Shown: positions 54,878-63,680, counted from the first letter of the stretch. The stretch: 64,000 nt of DNA from Parapedobacter luteus (GCF_900168055.1 NZ_FUYS01000003.1:372001-436000), one strand, 5' to 3'. Made by a program: numbers and translations. Notes: generated by a model from the letters alone, not told the origin.

Positions 54878-55399
54878 TTAAAACCGTTCGAAATTAAACA
54901 CCAGATACCCCGTCTGGCCTTCCATATCAACAGGCATCCGCAAGGTGAGTTGATCGGCATCCGCGTAGGCCAAATCCAATCGGTAACCGGCCGTTACATT
55001 GCTGGCTTTGTCTCCCGGGTAAATCTTCTTAAATTGAAATTGGGGCTCTCCCCCACTCTTTCCCGGATTATAAATTGACCAAACGATATTACGCACGGCG
55101 CCGGGAGCACAAAGCTTACCCTCTGCATCAAAAGTGATGCTTCCCTTGCCGTTGTTTGGCAAATTCCATATGCTCCCAATGAAACATTCTGCCGGAGCTT
55201 CTTCAAAAATTGTTTTGACAGCGTAAGCGGACGGAAAGGCCTCTTTATCAATGGAGTGCAATACCCATTGACCTTTCACACCATTACGCCATGCTGAGGC
55301 CGAGGGCGCCCCCCCTGTCGTGCCTTGCTGTGACGAGCAAGCGGTTGCACCAATAAAAACAGCTATCAATGCGGCAAACAGAAATGGTAATCTATTCAT
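54878..55399 (-). CDS. Lipocalin-like lipoprotein
   Basis: A 173-residue lipoprotein (lipobox IGATAC, Cys21). The mature domain opens with KGQWVLHSIDKEAFPS, the G-x-W block of lipocalins, and shows alternating strands up to GYLVFNFERF. It is probably a ligand-binding or stress lipoprotein in the outer membrane. The lipocalin call rests on fold-like pattern only. Confidence 0.6.
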   Translation of the reverse strand: MNRLPFLFAALIAVFIGATACSSQQGTTGGAPSASAWRNGVKGQWVLHSIDKEAFPSAYAVKTIFEEAPAECFIGSIWNLPNNGKGSITFDAEGKLCAPGAVRNIVWSIYNPGKSGGEPQFQFKKIYPGDKASNVTAGYRLDLAYADADQLTLRMPVDMEGQTGYLVFNFERF

Positions 55400-55478
55400 A
55401 GTGTTTAAAAGAAATTGTAAAGATAGTAGATTCTTCTATAAAATATCGTTTTTTTATGCGTGATGTTGAATATTCACG

Positions 55479-55486
55479 TATGTTTG
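55479..55486 (+). promoter_or_regulatory. -7 box for small membrane protein gene
   Basis: TATGTTTG matches TAnnTTTG, 36 bases before the ATG at 55515. Confidence 0.45.
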
Positions 55487-55514
55487 TTTTTTTAAGGCTA
55501 AGAAAGCAATTTAC

Positions 55515-55847
55515 ATGACTCCTTCCAAAAACCATACCATCAGTAAATTTGCCGCCAAACTGCTGGTGCGGTTATTTATTTTGTTGCTTTTATTCGCTTT
55601 TGCTCCCGCAATTCTCGAGCAAGAGACCGTAAGACCGTTAGGGCAAACGTTCGTATACATTGAGCATAAATGGGCTTTTATATTCCCTGGGTTGCTTTTT
55701 CTTTGTTTCCTGGCCTTACTCATTCTCACGCTTCGTCATCGTTATCAAAAAACGGACCTCAACTGGATGCTTTCGCTTAATACCCTTCTGTTGATCATCT
55801 ATGTCATTATGTTGTATGCCAGGCTCTATCCACTTATCTTCGGATAA
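55515..55847 (+). CDS. Small membrane protein, three helices
   Basis: A 110-residue protein with three hydrophobic segments (about 15-35, 52-70 and 83-103) and a conserved-looking polar loop (LEQETVRPLGQTFVYIEHKW). No family is recognised. It has its own -7 box and lies 56 bases upstream of the UPF0104 gene, which has its own promoter. Confidence 0.65.
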   Translation: MTPSKNHTISKFAAKLLVRLFILLLLFAFAPAILEQETVRPLGQTFVYIEHKWAFIFPGLLFLCFLALLILTLRHRYQKTDLNWMLSLNTLLLIIYVIMLYARLYPLIFG

Positions 55848-55872
55848 GGCCGGATAGTCATCCCATTTTTTT

Positions 55873-55880
55873 TATCTTTG
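55873..55880 (+). promoter_or_regulatory. -7 box for UPF0104/SDR/lipoprotein unit
   Basis: TATCTTTG matches TAnnTTTG, 31 bases before the ATG at 55904. No strong -33 element. Confidence 0.5.
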
Positions 55881-55903
55881 GGATCTTTATCAACGACGTA
55901 TGT

Positions 55904-56824
55904 ATGGCTCAAAATAAAATTTGGCGTGCAACCAAAACAGTGCTTAAGATTGCGATCACCGCCGCTGCACTGTATTGGGTGTTCAACAAAGTGGAGCCAA
56001 AGGATTTGAAAGAAGCCTTGGCTGGCTCCAATCCGCTGTTTTTGGCGCTGGCTTTTGTGGCTTATACCTGTTCAATTATGATTGCTTCCACACGCCTGAA
56101 CGGCTTTTTCCGCAATATCGGGCTGGAATTAACCGAAAGGTATAACTTCAAACTTTATCTTTTAGGCTTATTCTATAACCTGTTTTTGCCTGGCGGCGTA
56201 GGCGGCGACGGTTACAAAATTTTCTTCCTGCGGCGCAAATTCAAAGTCAAGGGCCGCCATCTCTTGTCTGCGGTTTTTTTTGACCGTCTCAGTGGGCTTT
56301 GGGCACTGTGCCTGATAACTTCAGCGTTGATCATCTTCATACCCCGGCTGCAAATTCCAAACGAAGTTCCCATCATAGCTGTCGCGCTGGGCACAGTAGC
56401 TTATTATGCGGTGCTCCGCCGATATTTTACTGTATATAGCCGGCATTTCGTGACTACCCATATCAAAGCAATAGGCGTACAGTCAATGCAGGTTGTATGT
56501 GCCATCTTCCTACTGTATGCGCTTGGTTTTGAAGGCAAATTTTCGCCTTATTTGTTTATGTTCTTGCTTTCATCGTTAGTGGCGGTGATCCCTTTTACGG
56601 TAGGCGGGCTCGGTGCGCGCGAAATGGTCAACGTTTATGGAGCGCAATATTTTCAGCTGGATGAGCATCTGGCTCTGTTAATCAGTTTACTGTTCTACCT
56701 AACCTCAGCTACTTTGGCTGCCTCAGGCGCTTATTTTATTTTCCGGCCCCGGAAATTGGGTGAAGATAAGCTGCCCACTTCCGAGGAGGCGGCAATGAGC
56801 AATGATGATGAAGACAATAATTAA
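55904..56824 (+). CDS. UPF0104 / lysylphosphatidylglycerol synthase-type membrane protein
   Basis: A 306-residue inner-membrane protein with seven or eight helices. NLFLPGGVGGDGYKIFFLRR and PFTVGGLGAREMVNVYG are the family signatures (MprF-like flippase domain). The MprF synthase domain is absent, so it probably moves or remodels lipids or lipid-linked sugars. It is followed 11 bases later by an SDR gene, suggesting one operon. Confidence 0.82.
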   Translation: MAQNKIWRATKTVLKIAITAAALYWVFNKVEPKDLKEALAGSNPLFLALAFVAYTCSIMIASTRLNGFFRNIGLELTERYNFKLYLLGLFYNLFLPGGVGGDGYKIFFLRRKFKVKGRHLLSAVFFDRLSGLWALCLITSALIIFIPRLQIPNEVPIIAVALGTVAYYAVLRRYFTVYSRHFVTTHIKAIGVQSMQVVCAIFLLYALGFEGKFSPYLFMFLLSSLVAVIPFTVGGLGAREMVNVYGAQYFQLDEHLALLISLLFYLTSATLAASGAYFIFRPRKLGEDKLPTSEEAAMSNDDEDNN

Positions 56825-56835
56825 CAAAATAAGCC

Positions 56836-57540
56836 ATGGCAACGATTGTAATCACAGGAGCAAGCAGCGGCATCGGATTTGAAACCGCCTTAGCCTTAGC
56901 GGCGACCGGGCATTCGATTGTAGCCGTTGCACGTTCGCAAAGCGGCTTAGGCAACTTACAGCAGGCTTCCGTTCAAAACATTGTCCAATCCAACATACAT
57001 ATTCTGCCGTTTGACATCATACACGGTGATTATGAAAACTCCCTGTTGCCGTTTGTGACGACGCAACTCGGGCATGTAGACATACTGATCAATAACGCGG
57101 GTGCACTCATCAACCAGCCCTTCGAAAAGACTTCAATTGATGCATTTTCTGACATGCTTCAGAGCAACTTCATAGGGCCTGTGCACATGATTCAACACCT
57201 ATTACCTCTGATGCGTCCAGGTAGCCATATTATCAACATTGGCAGTATGGGCGGATTCCAGGGCAGCGTGAAATTTCCCGGCTTAGCTGCTTATTCGGCC
57301 AGCAAGGCAGCGTTGCACGCGCTGACCGAGTGCCTTGCTTTGGAATTTGAGGCTAAAGAAATCAAAATAAATTGCTTAGCTTTGGGTTCGGCGCAAACAG
57401 AAATGCTTAGAAAAGCGTTTCCACAATATGAGTCGCCTGTGACTGCGTCGGAGATGGGTGCTTATGTTGCGCATTTCGCACTTACCGGTCACCGGCTGTT
57501 CAACGGTAAGGTATTGCCTGTAGCGGTTACCACACCATGA
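56836..57540 (+). CDS. Short-chain dehydrogenase/reductase
   Basis: A 234-residue SDR with ITGASSGIGFETALALAAT for NAD(P), NNAG, the catalytic Ser in INIGSMGG (Ser in GS) and Tyr/Lys in YSASKAALHAL. It lies between the UPF0104 gene (11 bases) and a lipoprotein gene whose ATG overlaps its stop (ATGA). Substrate unknown. Confidence 0.88.
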   Translation: MATIVITGASSGIGFETALALAATGHSIVAVARSQSGLGNLQQASVQNIVQSNIHILPFDIIHGDYENSLLPFVTTQLGHVDILINNAGALINQPFEKTSIDAFSDMLQSNFIGPVHMIQHLLPLMRPGSHIINIGSMGGFQGSVKFPGLAAYSASKAALHALTECLALEFEAKEIKINCLALGSAQTEMLRKAFPQYESPVTASEMGAYVAHFALTGHRLFNGKVLPVAVTTP

Positions 57541-58088
57541 ATTACAGAAGCATGAATAAAAACAAGATGAAAACGTCAGGTTTATATCAATTAACGTTAT
57601 TGCTATGCGCCATCGTCGTAACGCTTTCTTGCCGAAATGAATCAAGGGACAGTGCTGAAAATGCAGGCAGTGATGCGGCTGCTGAAATCGCCGAGGAGAA
57701 TCAAGCACCGCTGCCGTCACTACCCTACATCGCCGTTTTTGATGAAGCGTCGGAGCAACTTGGGGCCGAGAAAAATCCCGATTTTGATGGTTCGCCACTA
57801 ACCATTGAAGCGCTGACCCAAGCACTAATCACTAACTATCCCGAGATCACCATAGTGGTACGAAACGTATCTAACGACACGCTTTACCTACAGATTCCGG
57901 ATGCTCAATACCTTACCCAGCAGATGGGATCTTCCGGATCGCAGATGTACTTACTGGAAGCCACGTACGCATATACGGAGCTCCCCGGCATTAATGCCGT
58001 CAACTTCGGATTTGAAGAGGGTGATCATGCCATTCCGGGAACATATACCAGAAAGCACTTTGAAGAGCTCCGTGCGCTCCCCAAATAA
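57537..58088 (+). CDS. Hypothetical lipoprotein
   Basis: A 183-residue lipoprotein (lipobox TLSC, near residue 32). A short acidic linker rich in Ala/Glu follows, then a domain with LPSLPYIAVFDEASEQLG and NVSNDTLYLQIPDAQYLTQQ. No family is recognised. Its ATG overlaps the SDR stop (ATGA), so translation is coupled. Met6 (57552) or Met11 (57567) would give a more usual signal length. Confidence 0.7.
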   Translation: MNYRSMNKNKMKTSGLYQLTLLLCAIVVTLSCRNESRDSAENAGSDAAAEIAEENQAPLPSLPYIAVFDEASEQLGAEKNPDFDGSPLTIEALTQALITNYPEITIVVRNVSNDTLYLQIPDAQYLTQQMGSSGSQMYLLEATYAYTELPGINAVNFGFEEGDHAIPGTYTRKHFEELRALPK

Positions 58089-58169
58089 CTCCGTTGGCAG
58101 CCCAACTCAGGCTGGTACCGCGGAATATTAGCATGCGATAAATGCGGTCCTGTCGTATTTCATCCTGTA

Positions 58170-58200
58170 TTTGGTAATAGCTGTTTAAATAATATCTTTG
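58170..58200 (+). promoter_or_regulatory. Promoter of acyltransferase gene
   Basis: TTTG (58170-58173), a 19-base spacer and TATCTTTG (58193-58200) form the clearest Bacteroidota promoter in the window. The predicted start of transcription is near 58207, so an in-frame TTG at 58198 cannot be the start codon and ATG 58234 is used. Confidence 0.75.
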
Positions 58201-58233
58201 CAACCGAGACCGGTTGGTCCTATCGTGTTGCTA

Positions 58234-58971
58234 ATGAGAAAGTTTTTTGGTTATATCCTTTCCCCTGTTTTCTATTTGCTTTTTGGTATCGTCATCACCG
58301 TGTTTCATCCTGTCCAATGGCTGTGCCTTAAGCTTGGCGGTTATCAGGCACATAAGAAATCGGTTGATACGCTCAATTGGTGCCTGGTAGCTTGTTATTA
58401 TGTATTAGGCAATACTGTGAAATTCGTAAATAAGCAACCGTTGCCTACAGACAGGCCGATCCTTTTTGTGGCCAACCATCAAAGCATGTATGATATCCCT
58501 CCCTTAATTTTTTTCCTGCGCAAACATCATGGCAAATTCATTTCTAAGATAGAGCTTGCCAAGGGTATTCCCAGCATCTCGTTTAACCTCCGCCATGGCG
58601 GGGCAGCCAACATCGATCGCAAAGATCCCAAGCAGTCTATAGCCGAAATCCTCAAGCTGGCCAATCATATGAAGACAAAAAAGTGGTCGGCCTTTATTTT
58701 CCCGGAAGGCACCCGCTCAAAAACCGGCAAAGTAAAACCGTTTAATGTGGGCGGCATTGCAACGATACTGAAAAAAGTCCCTGACGTGCTGGTCGTTCCC
58801 GTGGTTATAAATCGTTCCTGGGAAATGGTGCGCTATGGTTTTTTTCCACTGAATACATTTACGCGGATGTCCTGGGAAGTGCTCCCTCCCATCGAGCCCC
58901 AAGGACTCAGCGCAGAAGAGGTTGTTGCGCAAGCCGAAGCCCGTATCAAGACAAAGATTTTGGTTAATTGA
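58234..58971 (+). CDS. plsC: 1-acyl-sn-glycerol-3-phosphate acyltransferase
   Basis: A 245-residue membrane acyltransferase making phosphatidic acid. An N-terminal hydrophobic segment (about 5-25) is followed by NHQSMYDIP (H-x4-D catalytic motif), GKFISKIELAKGIPSISF and FPEGTRSKTG (glycerol-phosphate binding). Start at 58234 is supported by the promoter at 58170-58200. The 3' end overlaps the convergent glycosyltransferase by 8 bases. Confidence 0.9.
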   Translation: MRKFFGYILSPVFYLLFGIVITVFHPVQWLCLKLGGYQAHKKSVDTLNWCLVACYYVLGNTVKFVNKQPLPTDRPILFVANHQSMYDIPPLIFFLRKHHGKFISKIELAKGIPSISFNLRHGGAANIDRKDPKQSIAEILKLANHMKTKKWSAFIFPEGTRSKTGKVKPFNVGGIATILKKVPDVLVVPVVINRSWEMVRYGFFPLNTFTRMSWEVLPPIEPQGLSAEEVVAQAEARIKTKILVN

Positions 58972-60097
58972 CGCGCCTTCCCTTCCATTGATATTTACCT
59001 ATGTTGCCCGCCATACCAATATACACCATATACACAATGTGTAAAACAGTGAGCAACGGCAGATAGGCCAATAGGCCCATTCGCTTAGCAAACCGGCACA
59101 GGGGATACAAAAAGCAGCATTCCACCATCAGTTTCATGGCAAGGGCCAACGTGAACATTGGCCACAGGACAGTGTCGCAACATAGCACCGCGATGCCCGT
59201 AAACAGCAATAAACAATTGAACAACCAAATGGCTACACCCAACGCGACGAGCCCTTTATTTTTATAATGCGTGCTTTTGGATGCCCATCGCTTTCGCTGA
59301 TGAAGGAATCCACGTAAGTTTGCCTTGGCATCGGTATATACAATGGCGTCCCTCGATTTGCAAAACCCAACCTTATCGGGATACTTAGCCGCTACTTTAT
59401 GCAAAAATAACTCATCGTCACCCGATGCCAAGTGATCAATTCCGTTGAAGCCGCCCATTTCATGAAACACATCGCGACGATAAGCCAGATTCGCCCCATT
59501 GCAAGTGGACGGGCGCCGGTGCCCTATGCCCGCGGCACCGAGCCCGATCAGATATAGAAACTCCAGCGTCTGCAATTCTTCAAAAAAACTTCGCTGCTCC
59601 GAATATATCACCGGGGCAGAGACTAAAAAGCTATGATGTTGTTCTACATAACTCACTATTGTAGCCAGCCAATTCTTACCCATCCGGCAATCGGCGTCTG
59701 TGGTGACGATAAGTTCGCCGGTCGCAACGGCGATAGCCGTAGATATCGCCTTCTTCTTATAAGAGTTCAGCGGTTCAGACTCGTTTAACTTCAGCAGCTT
59801 AACCCCTAAAGGGGCAAACGTCTGTACAATAGCCGACGTATTGTCCGTAGAATGGTCGTCTACCACGATGACCTCCAACAGATCCGCTGGAAAATCCTGC
59901 GCCAGGATATCACTAAGCGTGCGCCCGATATTGGCTTCTTCGTTACGTGCCGCTATAAGCACACTGACCTTGGTCACAGGTCTTGTTTTTTTTGAGAAAA
60001 CGGGGAGCGCCAGCCAGCCAGCGCGCATATACCATACCAATACCGCGTATATTCCTGTAAATACCGCTAAAAAGACGTTAATTAGCTGTGTCGCCAA
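58964..60097 (-). CDS. Family 2 glycosyltransferase, membrane-bound
   Basis: A 377-residue GT2 enzyme. A leading hydrophobic segment is followed by the GT-A fold: SVLIAARNEEANIGRTL, VIVVDDHSTDNTS and the metal motif TTDADCRMG. QRKRWASKSTHY resembles the QxxRW acceptor motif of processive enzymes. Three C-terminal helices follow. It overlaps the upstream UPF0104-type gene by 20 bases, so they probably work together, one building and one moving a glycolipid. Confidence 0.87.
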   Translation of the reverse strand: MATQLINVFLAVFTGIYAVLVWYMRAGWLALPVFSKKTRPVTKVSVLIAARNEEANIGRTLSDILAQDFPADLLEVIVVDDHSTDNTSAIVQTFAPLGVKLLKLNESEPLNSYKKKAISTAIAVATGELIVTTDADCRMGKNWLATIVSYVEQHHSFLVSAPVIYSEQRSFFEELQTLEFLYLIGLGAAGIGHRRPSTCNGANLAYRRDVFHEMGGFNGIDHLASGDDELFLHKVAAKYPDKVGFCKSRDAIVYTDAKANLRGFLHQRKRWASKSTHYKNKGLVALGVAIWLFNCLLLFTGIAVLCCDTVLWPMFTLALAMKLMVECCFLYPLCRFAKRMGLLAYLPLLTVLHIVYMVYIGMAGNIGKYQWKGRRVN

Positions 60098-61052
60098 AGA
60101 AATTAATTTTTAGAACAAACACCGAACCTAAAATGGCGGGCAATATAAGGTTTATAAACCAAACGCAAGAAGCTATCGCCATTACCGCAATATCTTGATC
60201 AGTAATGTGCGCATATAAATAGCTTGCGGTAACGCTTCTAATCCCAAAATCAAAAAGGTCAAGTGTCGGTAATGCCGACTGGACAAAGAAGAGAATGAAT
60301 ATCATCAACAACATGGGCAGAAATTCAATACCCGGGATAATAACCAGCATCAAGATACAATACTGCGACGTAAAAATAACAAACCTTGCCAACGAGTTGA
60401 GAAACACCAACGCCAATTCACGACGACTGTAACGGGTCAAAATTTCAAAGAAACGATGAAACCGGCGAAGGAACCCAATCCGCTTTATCCAGCCGTTAAT
60501 CAATTTGACATTGAAATAGAGTACGACAAAAAAACCTGCGTACAATACAGCCAATAACCAAAGGGCAGCCCCATAAATAAAGCTAATATCAAAAAACCGG
60601 TTGACAAACCACGCAATACTTAGCGAACCCGCGACACTCGTCAGCACCAGCTGAGCCAATGCACCTATCCCCATGGCCACTACACCAAAAATACGTTTAC
60701 GCGGCGGAAGGAACATAACCCGCCCCCCATATTCACCTATTCGATTGGGCGTAAATACCGCCCATGTTAATCCGCAAAAAACAGACTGCACGGACGCCCA
60801 CAAACTTATCCGTTCGATATACCGGCAAAGGTATCGCCACTTTACCGCTTCTAAAAACCAGTTGACAAACATCAGTGCCGCCACTACCGATAGCGTGGCA
60901 GTTACGCCATCTGCGCCTAACTCACGCATCAGCCGTCCGAACTCCCGTAAATTTTTGTGATTGTTGAGCTTGTGATACAGCACCCAGACCACCAGCAGCA
61001 AAATGGCGATTTTAAGGACTGCACTTAATATCTTTTTTGTTCTATTGCTCAA
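60078..61052 (-). CDS. UPF0104-type membrane protein, flippase-like
   Basis: A 324-residue inner-membrane protein with seven or eight helices. FCGLTWAVFTPNRIGEYGGR is the family signature (lysylphosphatidylglycerol synthase TM domain). It is the first gene of a two-gene unit with the overlapping GT2 gene. It is a second, divergent member of the family found at 55904-56824. Probably flips a lipid-linked product. Confidence 0.78.
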   Translation of the reverse strand: MSNRTKKILSAVLKIAILLLVVWVLYHKLNNHKNLREFGRLMRELGADGVTATLSVVAALMFVNWFLEAVKWRYLCRYIERISLWASVQSVFCGLTWAVFTPNRIGEYGGRVMFLPPRKRIFGVVAMGIGALAQLVLTSVAGSLSIAWFVNRFFDISFIYGAALWLLAVLYAGFFVVLYFNVKLINGWIKRIGFLRRFHRFFEILTRYSRRELALVFLNSLARFVIFTSQYCILMLVIIPGIEFLPMLLMIFILFFVQSALPTLDLFDFGIRSVTASYLYAHITDQDIAVMAIASCVWFINLILPAILGSVFVLKINFFGDTAN

Positions 61053-61152
61053 ACCAGATGATTTGCGTGCAATGTTACTAAAATTTACGAGCCAAACCTA
61101 ACGGGATGATTTATGGCCGGTTTATTCGAACGAAAAGCCGTAATATTGCATC

Positions 61153-61719
61153 ATGCAACAACCCGCTAACAAGGAGCGAATCATATTGGGCATTGATCCC
61201 GGCACGACGGTACTGGGATATGGGATCATCAAAGAAACCGGCAGGATGCTCTCTCTTGTCAGCCTTGGCGTAGTCAAACTGGATCATCTGGATGACCACG
61301 GTCTAAAGTTACAACGCATCTTCCAAAAAACCAGCAACCTTATCGAACAGTATCAGCCCGATTGCGTAGCTCTTGAAGCGCCTTTCTATGGCAAAAATAT
61401 TCAAGTGATGCTCAAGCTCGGCCGCGCACAAGGAGTGGCCATGGCAGCGGCGTTGAATAAGGACATCCCCATCTTTGAATACGCCCCTCGCAAAATTAAA
61501 CAATCCGTCACCGGCAACGGCAACGCGGCGAAAGAGCAAGTAGCGGCAATGCTTAAGACCCTGCTAAGGTTTGAAGAAACCCCGCAGTTTTTGGATGCTA
61601 CGGATGGATTGGCTGTAGCCGTCTGTCATGCATTCCAAAACAGGCCATCGACTTCGAAAAAAGGGAACTATTCAAGCTGGGAAGCGTTTGTACGCAACAA
61701 CGCAGACCGTTTAAAGTAA
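61153..61719 (+). CDS. ruvC: Crossover junction endodeoxyribonuclease RuvC
   Basis: A 188-residue Holliday-junction resolvase. The four acidic active-site residues are Asp15 (LGIDPGTTVLGYGI), Glu75 (VALEAPFYGKN), Asp148 and Asp151 (FLDATDGLAVAVCH). It cuts recombination intermediates with RuvAB, not present in the window. Its stop lies 4 bases before the end of the convergent 347-residue gene. Confidence 0.95.
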   Translation: MQQPANKERIILGIDPGTTVLGYGIIKETGRMLSLVSLGVVKLDHLDDHGLKLQRIFQKTSNLIEQYQPDCVALEAPFYGKNIQVMLKLGRAQGVAMAAALNKDIPIFEYAPRKIKQSVTGNGNAAKEQVAAMLKTLLRFEETPQFLDATDGLAVAVCHAFQNRPSTSKKGNYSSWEAFVRNNADRLK

Positions 61720-61723
61720 ATCA

Positions 61724-62767
61724 TCATAATTTTACCTGCCGAATTACATTTTTTACATTCAATTCGATTATATCGGTCATCGTACGGCATTTCAGGTAGT
61801 GATGATTTTGATAATAATGAGCGTACCCCTCCCTAAGCTGCTTGACGTTGGCAGACGTAGACAATTCTTCGGTGTTGGAAACATCACGTAAGGCTGCAAT
61901 TCGATGACGTTCGCTACGCACACGGTGCACAATGGATGAACGCTCTTCCTGCTGGTATTGCAATACCGTGCGGTCGGTCAGGTGCTCCATGCAAAGCCTG
62001 ACATACGGTAAATTGTCTTTGAAAAACTGAGGCATGTACACCTTCGGATTGCCCTCGTAAAATTGCTGGTCAAAATCAATCGCACGAATACGGAATTGGA
62101 AATCATCAAAGTCGGGCGTAATCTGCATAACAAAATTATACGCCCGCATATCACCCAAAAGCGTGATAATACACCGCTCATTGAATTTTACAAATTCCTT
62201 TGCAATCCGTTTTGGATTATAGTCGGTATTATACATCAACGATTTAGCGAATACATCTCCAGGAATCCCCACAATATGTTCCTCCACGAGTGTCTGCCCA
62301 TCTACCATGTAATTCACCGGATTAGGAGATATTATCTGTTCCAGTTCCAAGCCATATATCCGAGATGCATCTGCCTGCTTCACATAGAAATAATCATATA
62401 CATCATTCAATCGGTTTACAATGCGTATCCGAAAAGGATGTGTATTGCCGAAAGCACAATATTCCACCCTATCAATGTATTTATGCTCCACAATCCGAGT
62501 GTTACCGGAAGCTTTAAGCTGTGCATAAATAATTTTCAATCCATTGTAGAGATTTTCTTGAATATGTGGTGGATAAAGCGGCGTTTCCCATAAGGTATCC
62601 TTCCCATTTTTGTCGATAACCGGTACAGTTTCATAGAAATCCAACAAATTTTTATAGCTGATGGGCATCCGGGCATCGCGCTGATAGGTACGCAGGTACT
62701 TCTGCAGCGCAGGGGCCACCGGATATACCGGCTTCTTACGAGAAATTCTTACATCTTCAGCTTCCAT
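61724..62767 (-). CDS. Unrecognised protein with kinase-like motifs
   Basis: A 347-residue soluble protein without signal peptide. I recognise no named family. Several blocks resemble an aminoglycoside-phosphotransferase or protein-kinase fold in the right order: Lys130 (YFYVKQAD), a hinge-like LVEEHIVGIPGD (160-171), LLGDMRAYNFVM (203-214, Asp206 and Asn211) and RAIDFDQQ (228-235, Asp231/Asp233). A helical C-terminus follows. This suggests ATP-dependent phosphotransfer, as inference only. It lies downstream of the possible peptide gene on the same strand, beyond a terminator. Confidence 0.6.
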   Translation of the reverse strand: MEAEDVRISRKKPVYPVAPALQKYLRTYQRDARMPISYKNLLDFYETVPVIDKNGKDTLWETPLYPPHIQENLYNGLKIIYAQLKASGNTRIVEHKYIDRVEYCAFGNTHPFRIRIVNRLNDVYDYFYVKQADASRIYGLELEQIISPNPVNYMVDGQTLVEEHIVGIPGDVFAKSLMYNTDYNPKRIAKEFVKFNERCIITLLGDMRAYNFVMQITPDFDDFQFRIRAIDFDQQFYEGNPKVYMPQFFKDNLPYVRLCMEHLTDRTVLQYQQEERSSIVHRVRSERHRIAALRDVSNTEELSTSANVKQLREGYAHYYQNHHYLKCRTMTDIIELNVKNVIRQVKL

Positions 62768-62942
62768 ACATTCATACCGAACTAGTAGGTAAAAATACGC
62801 TTTTTAATATATACATCAGAAAATTAAAAAGTCTTCATAAATAACTGTAATTTAGCCTAAATTTTTAAAGAATTGGCAATAAATACGGGTTTAATCTATC
62901 AATTGAACAAAGAACCGACAAACAATATCAGATATAAAAGGA

Positions 62943-62969
62943 AGAAGCTCCTTTGGGAGAGGAGCTTCT
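62943..62969 (-). terminator. Terminator of the possible peptide gene
   Basis: On the minus strand AGAAGCTCCT-(7 bases)-AGGAGCTTCT is a perfect 10-bp stem followed by TCCTTTT, starting 11 bases after the 17-codon frame stop. A standard intrinsic terminator. Confidence 0.8.
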
Positions 62970-62980
62970 ACGCTAACCAA

Positions 62981-63034
62981 TTATAAACCTATATTAAATT
63001 GAGGGAGGGCAATACCAAAATCAGCAGTCGTCAT
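62981..63034 (-). CDS. Possible 17-residue peptide gene
   Basis: An ATG frame encoding MTTADFGIALPQFNIGL, 17 residues, bounded by a -7 box (63058-63065) 24 bases upstream and a strong terminator 11 bases downstream. The whole transcript would be about 110 bases. The start codon sits in the loop of a 7-bp hairpin (ATCAGCA/TGCTGAT, 63020-63048). It could be a small peptide, a leader or a non-coding RNA carrying a chance frame. It is divergent from the Lrp/AsnC regulator gene. Confidence 0.4.
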   Translation of the reverse strand: MTTADFGIALPQFNIGL

Positions 63035-63057
63035 TGTTTTTTGCTGATCGATTGATA

Positions 63058-63065
63058 CAAAAGTA
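63058..63065 (-). promoter_or_regulatory. -7 box for small transcript
   Basis: TACTTTTG on the minus strand matches TAnnTTTG. The predicted transcript start is near 63051, giving a 17-base leader before the possible peptide ATG. Confidence 0.5.
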
Positions 63066-63129
63066 ATAATAATATTGATTTATTAAAGTTTTTTTATCAA
63101 AAAAATTCAATTTTTACGTTTTTTATAAT

Positions 63130-63137
63130 TAAATTTG
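63130..63137 (+). promoter_or_regulatory. -7 box for Lrp/AsnC regulator gene
   Basis: TAAATTTG matches TAnnTTTG, 29 bases before the ATG at 63166. The transcript start near 63144 excludes an in-frame TTG at 63145 as start codon. Confidence 0.5.
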
Positions 63138-63165
63138 AGATAATTTGAAAAAAACATCAATTTTT

Positions 63166-63639
63166 ATGGAAAAAAAGCACGAAAATTTAGACCTTGACAA
63201 CTTAGATATCCAAATTTTATCTATTTTAATGAACGATGCCTCCATACCTTACACCGAAATTGCAAAAAAACTGATTGTATCGGGAGGAACCATACATGTC
63301 AGGATGAAAAAAATGGAAGAATTAGGCATCATAAGAGGATCAAGCCTAATTATTAATCCACAAAAGGTTGGATTTGACATCACAGCCTTTCTTGGCATCT
63401 ATTTAGAGAAGGGCTCTCAATACAACAATGCCGTTGAACAGCTAAAACAGGTAAAGGAAGTTGTAGAATTGCATTACTGTACCGGGACGTACAGCATGTT
63501 CGCCAAGATCATTTGCCGGGATACGACACATCTGCGAAAAGTACTAAACGAAGATATTCAGTCAGTGAAAGGCATACAACGAACAGAAACCATCATTTCG
63601 CTTGAGGAAAGTATCAAACGGCAGATCAGTTTGGTATAG
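63166..63639 (+). CDS. Lrp/AsnC family transcriptional regulator
   Basis: A 157-residue feast/famine regulator. The winged helix (about residues 10-65, LDIQILSILMNDASIPYTEIAK, VSGGTIHVRMKKMEELGII) is followed by a RAM ligand-binding domain (about 75-150, ITAFLGIYLEKGSQYNNAV). These proteins bind amino acids and often control the divergent neighbour. Here that neighbour would be the small transcript at 62981-63034, about 130 bases away. Confidence 0.9.
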   Translation: MEKKHENLDLDNLDIQILSILMNDASIPYTEIAKKLIVSGGTIHVRMKKMEELGIIRGSSLIINPQKVGFDITAFLGIYLEKGSQYNNAVEQLKQVKEVVELHYCTGTYSMFAKIICRDTTHLRKVLNEDIQSVKGIQRTETIISLEESIKRQISLV

Positions 63640-63680
63640 GCCAAAACTCAATAGCCTAAACCCAAGCATCAATCGGGAAG

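Noticed and set aside
63145-63165. TTG start for the Lrp/AsnC gene
   Set aside because: The predicted transcript begins at about 63144, leaving no leader; ATG 63166 is typical for the family.
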